A stretch of 6,310 nucleotides of DNA from Bacteriovoracaceae bacterium (GTDB taxonomy: Bacteria; Bdellovibrionota; UBA1018), in assembly GCA_023250755.1 (NCBI GenBank), contig JAHFAC010000104.1, positions 1 through 6,310 on the forward strand, in the 5' to 3' direction. The notes below the pieces were generated by a model. It did no database searches, was not told the DNA's origin, and was given only the letters and a program-made list of their open reading frames with translations. Shown here piece by piece: positions 1 to 6,002 of the stretch (position 1 is the first letter of the stretch; each line of letters begins with the position of its first letter). A program made the position numbers and the translations under genes.

Positions 1-3
1 TAG

Positions 4-723
4 TCAATTCACAAATGCAACGTCTTTCATCACTAAAACGCGGTGCATCTTTTTTGCGAGATTCTGGTCATGAGTGACCAATAAGAGAGAAACCCCAGTG
101 GCCTGATTAAGCTTGATCAAGAGATCCATAACCACTGAGCTATTGACAGAGTCCAAATTTCCGGTCAACTCATCCGCCAAAAGCAGCCTGGGCCTTAAAA
201 TCACGGCTCGAGCAATCGCGACCCTCTGCTGCTCACCTCCTGAAAGCTCTGCGGGGCGATGGTTGAGACGTTGCCCCAATCCCACAAACTGGAGAAGTTC
301 AGCAGCCTGTTGTTCTGCGGGTTTTCGTGCGTGGCCCGCGATCAGTGCCGGCATCATCACATTCTCAAGCGCAGAAAATTCGGGGAGGAGATAATGGAAT
401 TGAAAGACAAATCCCAATGCGCGGTTCCTGAAAAGCGCAAGAGCTTTTTCAGAAAACTTAAACACGTCCTGTGACGAAGTCCCAAAAAACACTCGCCCGG
501 AAGAAGGGGGCTCAAGTGTTCCTAAAATATGAAGGAGGGTGCTTTTTCCGACGCCGGAGGCCCCGGTGATTGCCACCATTTCGCCCGCTTGAATGCTGAA
601 ATCAATTCCACGCAGGACAGAGATTTCGGTCTTGCCCTTAAAAAAGGATTTCTTAATGCCCTCTGCGCGAAGCAAGGGCAGTCCGCTGGAGTATTGACGT
701 GCCTCACTCATACCTGATTCCAT
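4..723 (-). CDS. lolD: LolD, ATP-binding subunit of the lipoprotein-release ABC transporter
   Basis: This cytoplasmic ATPase powers extraction of lipoproteins from the inner membrane for handover to periplasmic LolA. Numbering from the first Met (239 aa), it shows Walker A GASGVGKST (54-62), a Q-loop at Gln108 inside the LolD-like stretch FQFHYLLPEFSALENV, the ABC signature LSGGEQQR (160-167), Walker B RLLLADE (179-185) and the switch histidine His218 (VTHD). The FHYLLPEF stretch favours LolD over MacB or FtsE. The residue after the catalytic Glu is Leu186, where this family nearly always has Pro (DEPTGNLD). Two starts are possible: Met1 at 723 overlaps lolC by 20 nt, and Met5 at 711 (MSEARQ) overlaps by 8 nt and gives 235 aa. 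Neither has a strong Shine-Dalgarno; I prefer 711 because its overlap is tighter. The stop TGA is at 6-4, so the gene is complete. Confidence 0.95.
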   Translation of the reverse strand: MESGMSEARQYSSGLPLLRAEGIKKSFFKGKTEISVLRGIDFSIQAGEMVAITGASGVGKSTLLHILGTLEPPSSGRVFFGTSSQDVFKFSEKALALFRNRALGFVFQFHYLLPEFSALENVMMPALIAGHARKPAEQQAAELLQFVGLGQRLNHRPAELSGGEQQRVAIARAVILRPRLLLADELTGNLDSVNSSVVMDLLIKLNQATGVSLLLVTHDQNLAKKMHRVLVMKDVAFVN

Positions 724-1933
724 CTAATGGCGAACGAGTCGAAACGCGGATTGCAGGATAAAGAGTCGCAGAGAAAGTGATGATCAACGCCAGCCCCACA
801 ATCAGCCCAATTTCTCGCCACCGTACAATGACCGGCAAAAAACCGATATAGTAAATGTCGGCTGGCAGATGGATCCAGTGGGTTTTCTCCAATAACCAGT
901 TCACCCCAAGACCACCCAAAACCCCCACTCCCGTCCCGATCATGCCAATGCCCATGCCGATAAGACAAAAGAGAGTAAAACTTTGAATGGCTCGAAACCC
1001 CATTGCCTTGAGAATTGCAATCTCCTTCGTCTTATCGTGAATCATCATCATCAGCGTACTCACGACATTGAAGGCCGCCACGATAATGATGATCGTTAGG
1101 ATGATGGCGATCACCACCTTTTCGAGCCGAATCGCGTAGAAAAGATTTTTATTGAGTTGGCTCCAATCCTTGGCCCGAAACGGTGGGCCAAAACTTTCAG
1201 TCAATCGATCCGCAACTCGACGAGAGTCTATCCTTTGGGGTCCGCCAGGCAAGCGCAGCTTAAAAGAAGTGACTCGGTTGGGTTGATCCAGCGTTTTCTG
1301 GAGAAAGGCCAAAGTACAAAAAAGGTACTTTGAATCATATTCATACATCCCCATCCGAAGTAAACCCACTACTTTTGCCTGAACAACCTTGGGACTCCCG
1401 ACCCCTTCGAGTCCTGGAAAAACAAGGCGAATCTCACTGCCCTCTTGGGCTCCCAAGCGATCGGCCAAAACCGAAGCCAAAACGACTTCACCCTCGGCAA
1501 TAGGCAGTCGACCTTTGTAAAGCCGGTCCGGAATCGCAGTCACCTGCCCCACCGTCTCTCCGTCAATTCCCTCCAGTACCGCACCGGCCACACCCGTAGG
1601 TCCTGAAACCATGAGTTCGGCAATAAAAGACGGCGTCACAGCTTGAGTTTCTGGAATGAGCTTTTTGATCTTGATTTGAATTTTCTCGGGATCCGAAATC
1701 GGATCCCTGCGGGAATAAAGAATCACATCCCCGTTCATTCCGGTAATCACATGTGTGAGCTCATTTTCAAATCCATTGATGACGCTCGTAACAACTGTGA
1801 GCGCCAGAACGCCGAGTGCCACGCCAATGACCGAAACCCATGCGATGAAGGAAAGAAATTGATCTGAAGAGTTTGAAAGTAAGAACCGGCGCGCCAAGAC
1901 GGGAACCGCCGTGAACGCTCCTCGAAAGATCAT
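704..1933 (-). CDS. lolC: LolC/LolE-type lipoprotein-releasing permease
   Basis: This is the inner-membrane subunit of the lipoprotein-release complex; it should bind outer-membrane lipoproteins, couple to LolD and pass cargo to LolA. The 409 aa match the usual LolC/LolE length of about 400-415. Transmembrane segments are visible at about 28-50, 272-295, 316-345 and 374-393, with a large periplasmic domain between the first two and an FtsX-type C-terminal domain. [13 protein letters not shown] (301-313) is the typical cytoplasmic loop, and SPLDGIRYE ends the protein as in the family. A proline-bounded loop at 173-181 sits where the LolA-binding hook of E. coli LolC lies. The ATG overlaps the lysS stop as ATGA, suggesting translational coupling. 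The adjacent ATPase gene argues against a MacB or FtsX role. Only one such subunit is present here, so whether to call it LolC, LolE or a single-subunit LolF is undecided. Confidence 0.93.
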   Translation of the reverse strand: MIFRGAFTAVPVLARRFLLSNSSDQFLSFIAWVSVIGVALGVLALTVVTSVINGFENELTHVITGMNGDVILYSRRDPISDPEKIQIKIKKLIPETQAVTPSFIAELMVSGPTGVAGAVLEGIDGETVGQVTAIPDRLYKGRLPIAEGEVVLASVLADRLGAQEGSEIRLVFPGLEGVGSPKVVQAKVVGLLRMGMYEYDSKYLFCTLAFLQKTLDQPNRVTSFKLRLPGGPQRIDSRRVADRLTESFGPPFRAKDWSQLNKNLFYAIRLEKVVIAIILTIIIIVAAFNVVSTLMMMIHDKTKEIAILKAMGFRAIQSFTLFCLIGMGIGMIGTGVGVLGGLGVNWLLEKTHWIHLPADIYYIGFLPVIVRWREIGLIVGLALIITFSATLYPAIRVSTRSPLDGIRYE

Positions 1934-3453
1934 GCTCCAGTTTCTCCACCTTCTGTAGAGTAGGTCTGAGGTCGCATTTGAGGAAAAAGGATGACGTCCC
2001 GAATACTGGGTGAATCGGTAAAGAACATCACCATCCGATCAATCCCAATGCCCTCGCCTGCTGTGGGCGGAAGTCCATACTCAAGTGCGGTCACATAATC
2101 CTCGTCCATGCCGCAGGCTTCTTCGTTTCCGGCATTTTTAGCGTCCATTTGCGCGAGAAACCGTTCTTTTTGGTCAATGGGATCATTCAGCTCTGAAAAA
2201 GCATTGGCCATCTCTCGTCCATAAATAAAAAGCTCAAAACGATCGACCAAGAAGGGGTCTTTTTCATTCTTTCGCGAAAGAGGCGAAAGGTCGAGCGGAT
2301 AGAGAGTTAAGAAGGTAGGTTGAATGAGATGCTTTTCCACCTCCTCATCAAAAATGACGGCCATAAGGCCCCCAACCGTATCTTTGGGGTTCATGGGCAG
2401 GCCTTCGGCCTTGCCATACTCTAAAAGAGCCTGACGATCTCTGAGTCGCCCACGATCTTTAAAGCCGGAGTGTTTCAAAATCGCGTCCTCAAAACCGACT
2501 CTCTCCCAGGACTTGCCGAGATCAATTTCGGTTCCTTGATAAACGGGTTTGAGATGACCCAACACATGCTCCGAAACCTGCCGAAAAAGCTTCTCCGTCA
2601 GGTCCATCAGATCCTCATAGGTTGCGTAAGCTTGGTAAAACTCAAGCATGGTAAATTCGGGATTGTGCTTGATCGAAATCCCTTCATTCCGAAAGTTGCG
2701 ATTAATCTCGAAAACGCGCTCAAATCCCCCAACCACCAAGCGCTTGAGATAAAGCTCAGGCGCGATCCTCAAAAAAAGCTCCATATCGAGCGCATTATGA
2801 TGAGTGGTAAATGGCCGCGCTGTGGCACCTCCGGCAATCGGATGCATCATGGGAGTTTCGACCTCTATAAAGTCCCGTGCACGAAAAAAATTCCGAACCT
2901 CGTCAATAATTTGAAAACGCTTACGAAATGTATCGCGCGTTTGATCGCTCATCATTAGATCGAGATAGCGCTGACGGTACTTAATCTCGACATCGGCGAT
3001 CCCATGGTATTTTTCCGGAAGCGGCTTGAGCGATTTGGTGAGCAAAGTGATTTTAGCGCAATTCACGGAAAGCTCACCGGTCTTGGTTTTGAAAACGACG
3101 CCTTCAGCAAACAAAATATCGCCGATATCCAGCTCTTTAAAGGCCTGATACGCAGCATCCCCAACTCTGCTTTGCTGAACGAAGAGCTGAATCACTCCGG
3201 TCCGATCCTTCAAAGTGACGAACGAGGCTTTTCCAAAAATACGGATCGCCATCATCCGACCCGCAACAGAACAAGGCTGGGCCAAAGCCTCGAGTTCTTC
3301 TTTTGATTTTTCATCAAAAGACCGGTGCAAATCTGCAGCAAACGAGTCCGGCGCAACGCCATTCTTGTAAGGATTTTCACCTTGGTCCTGGAGTTTCCGC
3401 AGCTTTCCGATCCTGACCTGTTCTTGCTCGGTTTGAGTGGCTAGCTGAGACAT
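1930..3453 (-). CDS. lysS: Lysyl-tRNA synthetase, class II
   Basis: This enzyme charges tRNA-Lys with lysine in the cytoplasm. The 507 aa are close to the 505 of E. coli LysS. An N-terminal OB-fold anticodon-binding domain (about 62-140, [16 protein letters not shown]) precedes the class II catalytic core. Motif 1 lies near 194-205 ([11 protein letters not shown]), motif 2 near 247-271 ([11 protein letters not shown], then HNPEFTMLE) and motif 3 near 468-490 (GIGIDRMVM, then [10 protein letters not shown]). GGATARPF and [16 protein letters not shown] are typical of bacterial LysRS. No break or missing motif was seen. The start is supported by GGTGA placed 6 nt upstream, which contains the trxB stop codon; the gap to trxB is 6 nt. 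Its stop overlaps the lolC start by 4 nt, so it sits in the middle of a tightly packed transcription unit. Confidence 0.98.
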   Translation of the reverse strand: MSQLATQTEQEQVRIGKLRKLQDQGENPYKNGVAPDSFAADLHRSFDEKSKEELEALAQPCSVAGRMMAIRIFGKASFVTLKDRTGVIQLFVQQSRVGDAAYQAFKELDIGDILFAEGVVFKTKTGELSVNCAKITLLTKSLKPLPEKYHGIADVEIKYRQRYLDLMMSDQTRDTFRKRFQIIDEVRNFFRARDFIEVETPMMHPIAGGATARPFTTHHNALDMELFLRIAPELYLKRLVVGGFERVFEINRNFRNEGISIKHNPEFTMLEFYQAYATYEDLMDLTEKLFRQVSEHVLGHLKPVYQGTEIDLGKSWERVGFEDAILKHSGFKDRGRLRDRQALLEYGKAEGLPMNPKDTVGGLMAVIFDEEVEKHLIQPTFLTLYPLDLSPLSRKNEKDPFLVDRFELFIYGREMANAFSELNDPIDQKERFLAQMDAKNAGNEEACGMDEDYVTALEYGLPPTAGEGIGIDRMVMFFTDSPSIRDVILFPQMRPQTYSTEGGETGA

Positions 3454-3459
3454 CTCAAG

Positions 3460-3464
3460 TCACC
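3460..3464 (-). promoter_or_regulatory. Ribosome binding site of lysS overlapping the trxB stop
   Basis: On the minus strand GGTGA lies 6 nt before the lysS ATG, a perfect match to part of the anti-Shine-Dalgarno complement. Its TGA is also the stop codon of trxB. Ribosomes ending trxB would therefore stop on the lysS initiation site, which fits translational coupling and fixes the lysS start at 3453. Confidence 0.7.
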
Positions 3465-4407
3465 GACTTTCCAAATATTTTTCTGCATCGATTGCAGCCA
3501 TACAACCCGTGCCCGCCGCAGTGACTGCCTGACGATAAACGGGATCTGCGACATCTCCCGCGGCAAAGACTCCGGGAATACTGGTTTTTGTCGTTCCTAG
3601 CTCAGTTAAAAGATAACCTGCTGGATTGATTTTGAGCTGAGAATGAAAAAGCTTGGTATTGGGTTCATGGCCAATGGCAATAAAAAGGCCTTGGACCTTG
3701 AGTTCCTGCAGGGCTCCTGTTTTTAAGTTCTTGAGCCTCAAACCAGCGACTTCTTGATCTCCTAAAACTTCATCTACACCGCTATCCCAAATCCATTTAA
3801 TTTTTGAATTTTTGAATGCCTTATCTTGCATGATTTTACTGGCCCGAAGCGTGTCTCTTCGATGAATCACCGTAACAGACTTAGCAAAACGAGTGAGAAA
3901 AGTCGCCTCCTCGAGTGCGGTGTCGCCGCCTCCCACCACAGCGATATCCATGTTCTTGAAAAAAAATCCATCACAAGTGGCACAGGACGAGACCCCTTTG
4001 CCCCAAAATTTCTTTTCTGAGGGGATGCCCAGCCACTTTGCTGATGCACCTGTCGCGATAATCAAAGTCTCGGTCTTAATCTCTCGCCCGTCTTGGTAGC
4101 TCAAAATCATGGGCTGCTTTGACAAGTCCGCACTCTGCACCACCCCTTGTAAAAATCGTGTACCAAAGCGTTCGGCTTGTTTGCGAAAGATCACCATGAG
4201 TTCAGGACCCATAATTCCTTCAGCAAAGCCGGGATAATTTTCAACATCGCTGGTAATGGTGAGCTGGCCTCCGGGCTGATCGCCCTCTAAGAGCAAGGGG
4301 CGAAGATTCGCTCGAGCAGCATAGATTGCCGCTGTCAGGCCCGCAGGGCCTGATCCCAAAATAGTCACTGATTCTACGCCGTCCACCCCGCCGCCTGCGT
4401 GACTCAT
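3460..4407 (-). CDS. trxB: Thioredoxin-disulfide reductase
   Basis: This cytoplasmic flavoenzyme uses NADPH to reduce thioredoxin. The 315 aa are normal for the low-molecular-weight bacterial type. The FAD-binding motif is GSGPAG (18-23), followed by GDQPGGQLT (42-50). The redox-active cysteines are Cys142 and Cys145 in CATCDG. The NADPH domain has GGGDTA (159-164) and HRRDTLRA (182-189), the basic residues expected for NADPH preference. The C-terminal FAD motif is FAAGDV (281-286) with YRQAVTAAGTGCMAA (291-305). All essential residues are present. The first ten residues (MSHAGGGVDG) are a glycine-rich extension before the first beta strand; a GTG at codon 8 is an alternative start. There is no clear Shine-Dalgarno before the ATG, and translation may depend on the upstream 71-residue gene that ends 14 nt earlier. 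Confidence 0.96.
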   Translation of the reverse strand: MSHAGGGVDGVESVTILGSGPAGLTAAIYAARANLRPLLLEGDQPGGQLTITSDVENYPGFAEGIMGPELMVIFRKQAERFGTRFLQGVVQSADLSKQPMILSYQDGREIKTETLIIATGASAKWLGIPSEKKFWGKGVSSCATCDGFFFKNMDIAVVGGGDTALEEATFLTRFAKSVTVIHRRDTLRASKIMQDKAFKNSKIKWIWDSGVDEVLGDQEVAGLRLKNLKTGALQELKVQGLFIAIGHEPNTKLFHSQLKINPAGYLLTELGTTKTSIPGVFAAGDVADPVYRQAVTAAGTGCMAAIDAEKYLESR

Positions 4408-4421
4408 TTTAAGAAAATGAC

Positions 4422-4637
4422 TTAATGCGTGGTTGATGCTGAAAAGGGGCCAGGACCGTCTGGCTTGTCATCAATAATGGTTTCGGTATTGACCCAAGTC
4501 GCATTTTCAGCGTCATCAGGAAGGTTTTTTACCGATTTAGCTAGCTCTTCGTGAGTGACGAGACCTCGCTCCACGTTTCTCTCAACAACACGAACATCCA
4601 GCCTCTTCTTATCTACTGCTTCATTCAGGAGTGCCAT
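4422..4637 (-). CDS. Small charged protein of unknown function, 71 aa
   Basis: I do not recognise this protein. It lacks a signal peptide, membrane segment and cysteine, so it is probably cytosolic. The first half is rich in charged residues and likely helical (KKRLDVRVVERNVERG, then LVTHEELAKSVKNLPDD); the second half (residues 44-71) is acidic, then Pro/Gly-rich, and likely disordered. The pattern of a helix pair followed by LPDDAENATW looks like a genuine compact domain rather than random translation. The start at 4637 is the only Met available, and an in-frame TAG lies 10-12 nt upstream (4649-4647), so it cannot be extended. No Shine-Dalgarno is evident. It is placed in line with its neighbours, 44 nt after the rhomboid gene and 14 nt before trxB, which is the main support for it being real. 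It could conceivably regulate or accompany either neighbour; nothing in the sequence decides this. Confidence 0.65.
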   Translation of the reverse strand: MALLNEAVDKKRLDVRVVERNVERGLVTHEELAKSVKNLPDDAENATWVNTETIIDDKPDGPGPFSASTTH

Positions 4638-4681
4638 AATAGTGATCTAGATAAATCGGAATAGGACATCCTGTCAATGCC

Positions 4682-5461
4682 TCAATGCCAAGTCTTAGGA
4701 CCTGGGTCAGAATCTTCCCAACGACCGGAGCTGGTCTTCTTTTCATTATCAATGATGAGCTTGAGGTGCCCTGGATTCTTTTTGGGCTGGGAAGCAGAAA
4801 ATAACCCACTGCCCCCTTGAGATCCTCGCTCAACCCGACGGCGCTGAGAAATTTGCCAAAGAGCTCGCACCCAAAGATAAACAAATCCCCCCCCCATCCC
4901 CGCCAAATGAGCTGCACTCGCCAATCCGCCTCCCGCTCTTCCAGAAAAGAGGGTTGTCATCAGCTCCACCAAGGCCAAGATCCAGACAAAGTGCTTGGCT
5001 TTCATTGGAAAAAACAACATGAACAAGAAAACCCGCTCACCAAAAAGCAAACCATACGCGAGAAGCAGGCCATAGATTGCGCCTGAGGCCCCTACCATGG
5101 GCACAAAGAGATTTTGCCCTTTCCAAGCAAGCGTTTGAATCAGCAAGTAAACGATTCCTGCGCAGGTCGAGCAAAAAAAGTAGTACTTAAGAAAGCGACG
5201 AGTCCCCCAAAGCATCTCCAAATCTACGCCAATAAAAACCAGAAGCATCAGATTTAAAAATAGATGCATCACATCGCCATGAAGAAAAGGATAGGTAAAG
5301 AGCTGCCAAAAGCGATATTCCAGGATAATCCCGGCCGGAACCAGACCCAACCCGCCGAGAAGGTTGGCACCAAAATATTGATCGGCCGTTTGTTGGACGA
5401 TAAAAACCACAAAACAAGCGATGAGAAGAGCTTTTACAGCAGAAGTCAGGCGTATGGGCAT
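4682..5461 (-). CDS. Rhomboid-family intramembrane serine protease
   Basis: This polytopic inner-membrane protease cleaves transmembrane segments of other membrane proteins; the substrate cannot be read from the sequence. The 259 aa contain the rhomboid core: a first hydrophobic segment (about 8-24), HGDVMHLFLN (61-70) with the conserved His66 and Asn70, WGTRRF (85-90), the nucleophile Ser126 in GASGAIYG and the catalytic His185 in AHLAGMGGG. The Ser-His dyad is intact, so activity is expected. After the core, about 55 residues form a hydrophilic, basic then acidic tail (from 205) ending in PKTWH, presumably cytosolic. A run of nine Gs encodes Gly190-192. The start is well supported by AAGGA 5 nt upstream, and the gene begins 14 nt after the epimerase stop. 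Subfamily and physiological role are open. Confidence 0.93.
   Translation of the reverse strand: MPIRLTSAVKALLIACFVVFIVQQTADQYFGANLLGGLGLVPAGIILEYRFWQLFTYPFLHGDVMHLFLNLMLLVFIGVDLEMLWGTRRFLKYYFFCSTCAGIVYLLIQTLAWKGQNLFVPMVGASGAIYGLLLAYGLLFGERVFLFMLFFPMKAKHFVWILALVELMTTLFSGRAGGGLASAAHLAGMGGGFVYLWVRALWQISQRRRVERGSQGGSGLFSASQPKKNPGHLKLIIDNEKKTSSGRWEDSDPGPKTWH
4887..4895 (-). repeat. Nine-G homopolymer inside the rhomboid gene
   Basis: On the coding strand nine consecutive Gs run from the third base of Met189 through Gly192, immediately after catalytic His185. Such tracts are prone to slippage in replication and in sequencing. As given, the reading frame is intact. Loss of one G would move translation into a frame that stays open to 4621 and give about 279 aa; gain of one G would add about 18 foreign residues and stop at 4832-4830. 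Confidence 0.9.
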
Positions 5462-5466
5462 AAAAA

Positions 5467-5471
5467 TCCTT
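5467..5471 (-). promoter_or_regulatory. Ribosome binding site of the rhomboid gene
   Basis: AAGGA on the minus strand is followed by five Ts and then the ATG at 5461. It lies in the 14-nt gap after the epimerase stop codon and confirms the rhomboid start. Confidence 0.75.
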
Positions 5472-5475
5472 GGGC

Positions 5476-5934
5476 TTAGGGGTTCATGGCCTCCATCAAC
5501 TCAATCAAAATACCACCAGCCGACGCTGGATGGATAAAATTAATCAGCATCTGGTGTGCCCCCTGACGAGGCTCCGGGTAAGTGAGTCGATAACCTTCCT
5601 GTGTTAGCTTTTGACAAAGTGGCTTCAGATGCGCTGTTTCGACCAAAAATGAAAGATGATGAATGCCAGGTCCCCGCTTTTCAATAAACTTTGCCACAGC
5701 GCTACCTGGATCGGTCACTTCCAGGAGTTCAAGGTGGTACCCCTGTTCATTGGACTGTTTTGGGGACTGTTTTGGGAGCTGTTTAGGCGTCTCAAGCTCA
5801 ATAAAGTGGGCCTTGACCCCCTGGTCTGCAACTGTCTCAACATGATCGATTTCCAACCCCAAAAGCGAAAAGAGCTTACGCATCGCCGGAAGGTTATCCA
5901 CCGCAATTCCGATGTGATTCAAACTCAGCTTCAT
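5476..5934 (-). CDS. mce: Methylmalonyl-CoA epimerase (VOC superfamily)
   Basis: This enzyme interconverts the R and S forms of methylmalonyl-CoA, linking propionyl-CoA metabolism to succinyl-CoA through methylmalonyl-CoA mutase. The 152 aa contain two VOC half-repeats. The likely metal ligands are His7 (NHIGIAVDN), Glu69 (HLELLE), His92 or His93 (GIHHLSFLVE) and Glu145 (GILIELME). HHLSF together with ELLE separates it from glyoxalase I, though another VOC enzyme is not excluded. The start at 5934 is chosen because AAAGGGG lies 4 nt upstream and the conserved MKLSLNHIG begins there; an in-frame ATG at 6000 would add 22 residues that do not resemble the family and would nearly reach the divergent gene. 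Residues 50-61 are three PKQS/PKQL repeats that enlarge the loop between FIEL and HLELLE. No mutase gene is in the window. It is the first gene of the minus-strand run. Confidence 0.87.
   Translation of the reverse strand: MKLSLNHIGIAVDNLPAMRKLFSLLGLEIDHVETVADQGVKAHFIELETPKQLPKQSPKQSNEQGYHLELLEVTDPGSAVAKFIEKRGPGIHHLSFLVETAHLKPLCQKLTQEGYRLTYPEPRQGAHQMLINFIHPASAGGILIELMEAMNP
5752..5787 (-). repeat. 12-bp tandem repeat, three copies, inside the epimerase gene
   Basis: On the plus strand the unit GGACTGTTTTGG occurs exactly twice (5752-5763 and 5764-5775), followed by a diverged third copy GAGCTGTTTAGG (5776-5787). Because the unit is a multiple of three, each copy encodes one in-frame tetrapeptide, reading PKQL, PKQS, PKQS as residues 50-61. 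Copy-number changes would lengthen or shorten the loop without breaking the frame. Confidence 0.95.
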
Positions 5935-5938
5935 GAAT

Positions 5939-5945
5939 CCCCTTT
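5939..5945 (-). promoter_or_regulatory. Ribosome binding site of the epimerase gene
   Basis: AAAGGGG on the minus strand ends 4 nt before the ATG at 5934. It decides this start over the upstream in-frame ATG at 6000, which has no such site. Confidence 0.7.
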
Positions 5946-5949
5946 CATT

Positions 5950-5977
5950 TTGACATCCGCTCGCAGAACCCTTTAAC
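5950..5977 (+). promoter_or_regulatory. Candidate sigma70-type promoter for the acyltransferase gene
   Basis: A perfect TTGACA (5950-5955) is followed after 16 bp by TTTAAC (5972-5977), which matches four of six -10 consensus positions. Transcription would start near 5984-5987, leaving a leader of under 20 nt before the ATG at 6003. A better -10-like hexamer, TATAAC at 5983-5988, is 27 bp from TTGACA and could not pair with it. This is pattern matching only. Confidence 0.4.
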
Positions 5978-5980
5978 CTA

Positions 5981-5986
5981 TTTATA
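5981..5986 (-). promoter_or_regulatory. Candidate -10 element for the minus-strand operon
   Basis: TATAAA on the minus strand, inside the near-symmetric TTTATAA block, matches five of six -10 positions and would start transcription near 5974, about 40 nt before the epimerase ATG. No convincing -35 box was found at the proper distance; that position falls at the start of the acyltransferase gene. It is suggested mainly because the head of a seven-gene run needs a promoter in this 68-bp region. Confidence 0.3.
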
Positions 5987-6002
5987 ACCGAAATCGGCAA
6001 AT

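Noticed and set aside
113..394. Plus-strand open frames antisense to lolD
   Set aside because: They oppose the Walker and signature regions of lolD and show no protein-family features.
2470..2958. 162-codon open frame on the plus strand inside lysS
   Set aside because: It lies wholly antisense to the conserved catalytic core of lysS, has no recognisable domain and reads as a shadow of that gene.
3959..3966. Run of eight As within trxB as a possible slippage site
   Set aside because: It encodes part of the FFFK stretch after CATCDG, where relatives also have aromatic residues; the frame is intact and nothing suggests programmed frameshifting.
4409..4425. Inverted repeat TTAAG-7 nt-CTTAA between the 71-residue gene and trxB
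   Set aside because: A 5-bp, mostly A/T stem without a following U-run is too weak for a terminator and probably arises by chance.
4621..4917. 98-codon minus-strand frame overlapping the rhomboid 3' end and the start of the 71-residue gene
   Set aside because: It is out of frame with the well-supported rhomboid gene and has no family features. It matters only as the frame reached if the G tract loses one base.
5935..6000. N-terminal extension of the epimerase from ATG 6000
   Set aside because: The 22 extra residues do not resemble the family, there is no ribosome binding site, and a good site precedes the ATG at 5934.
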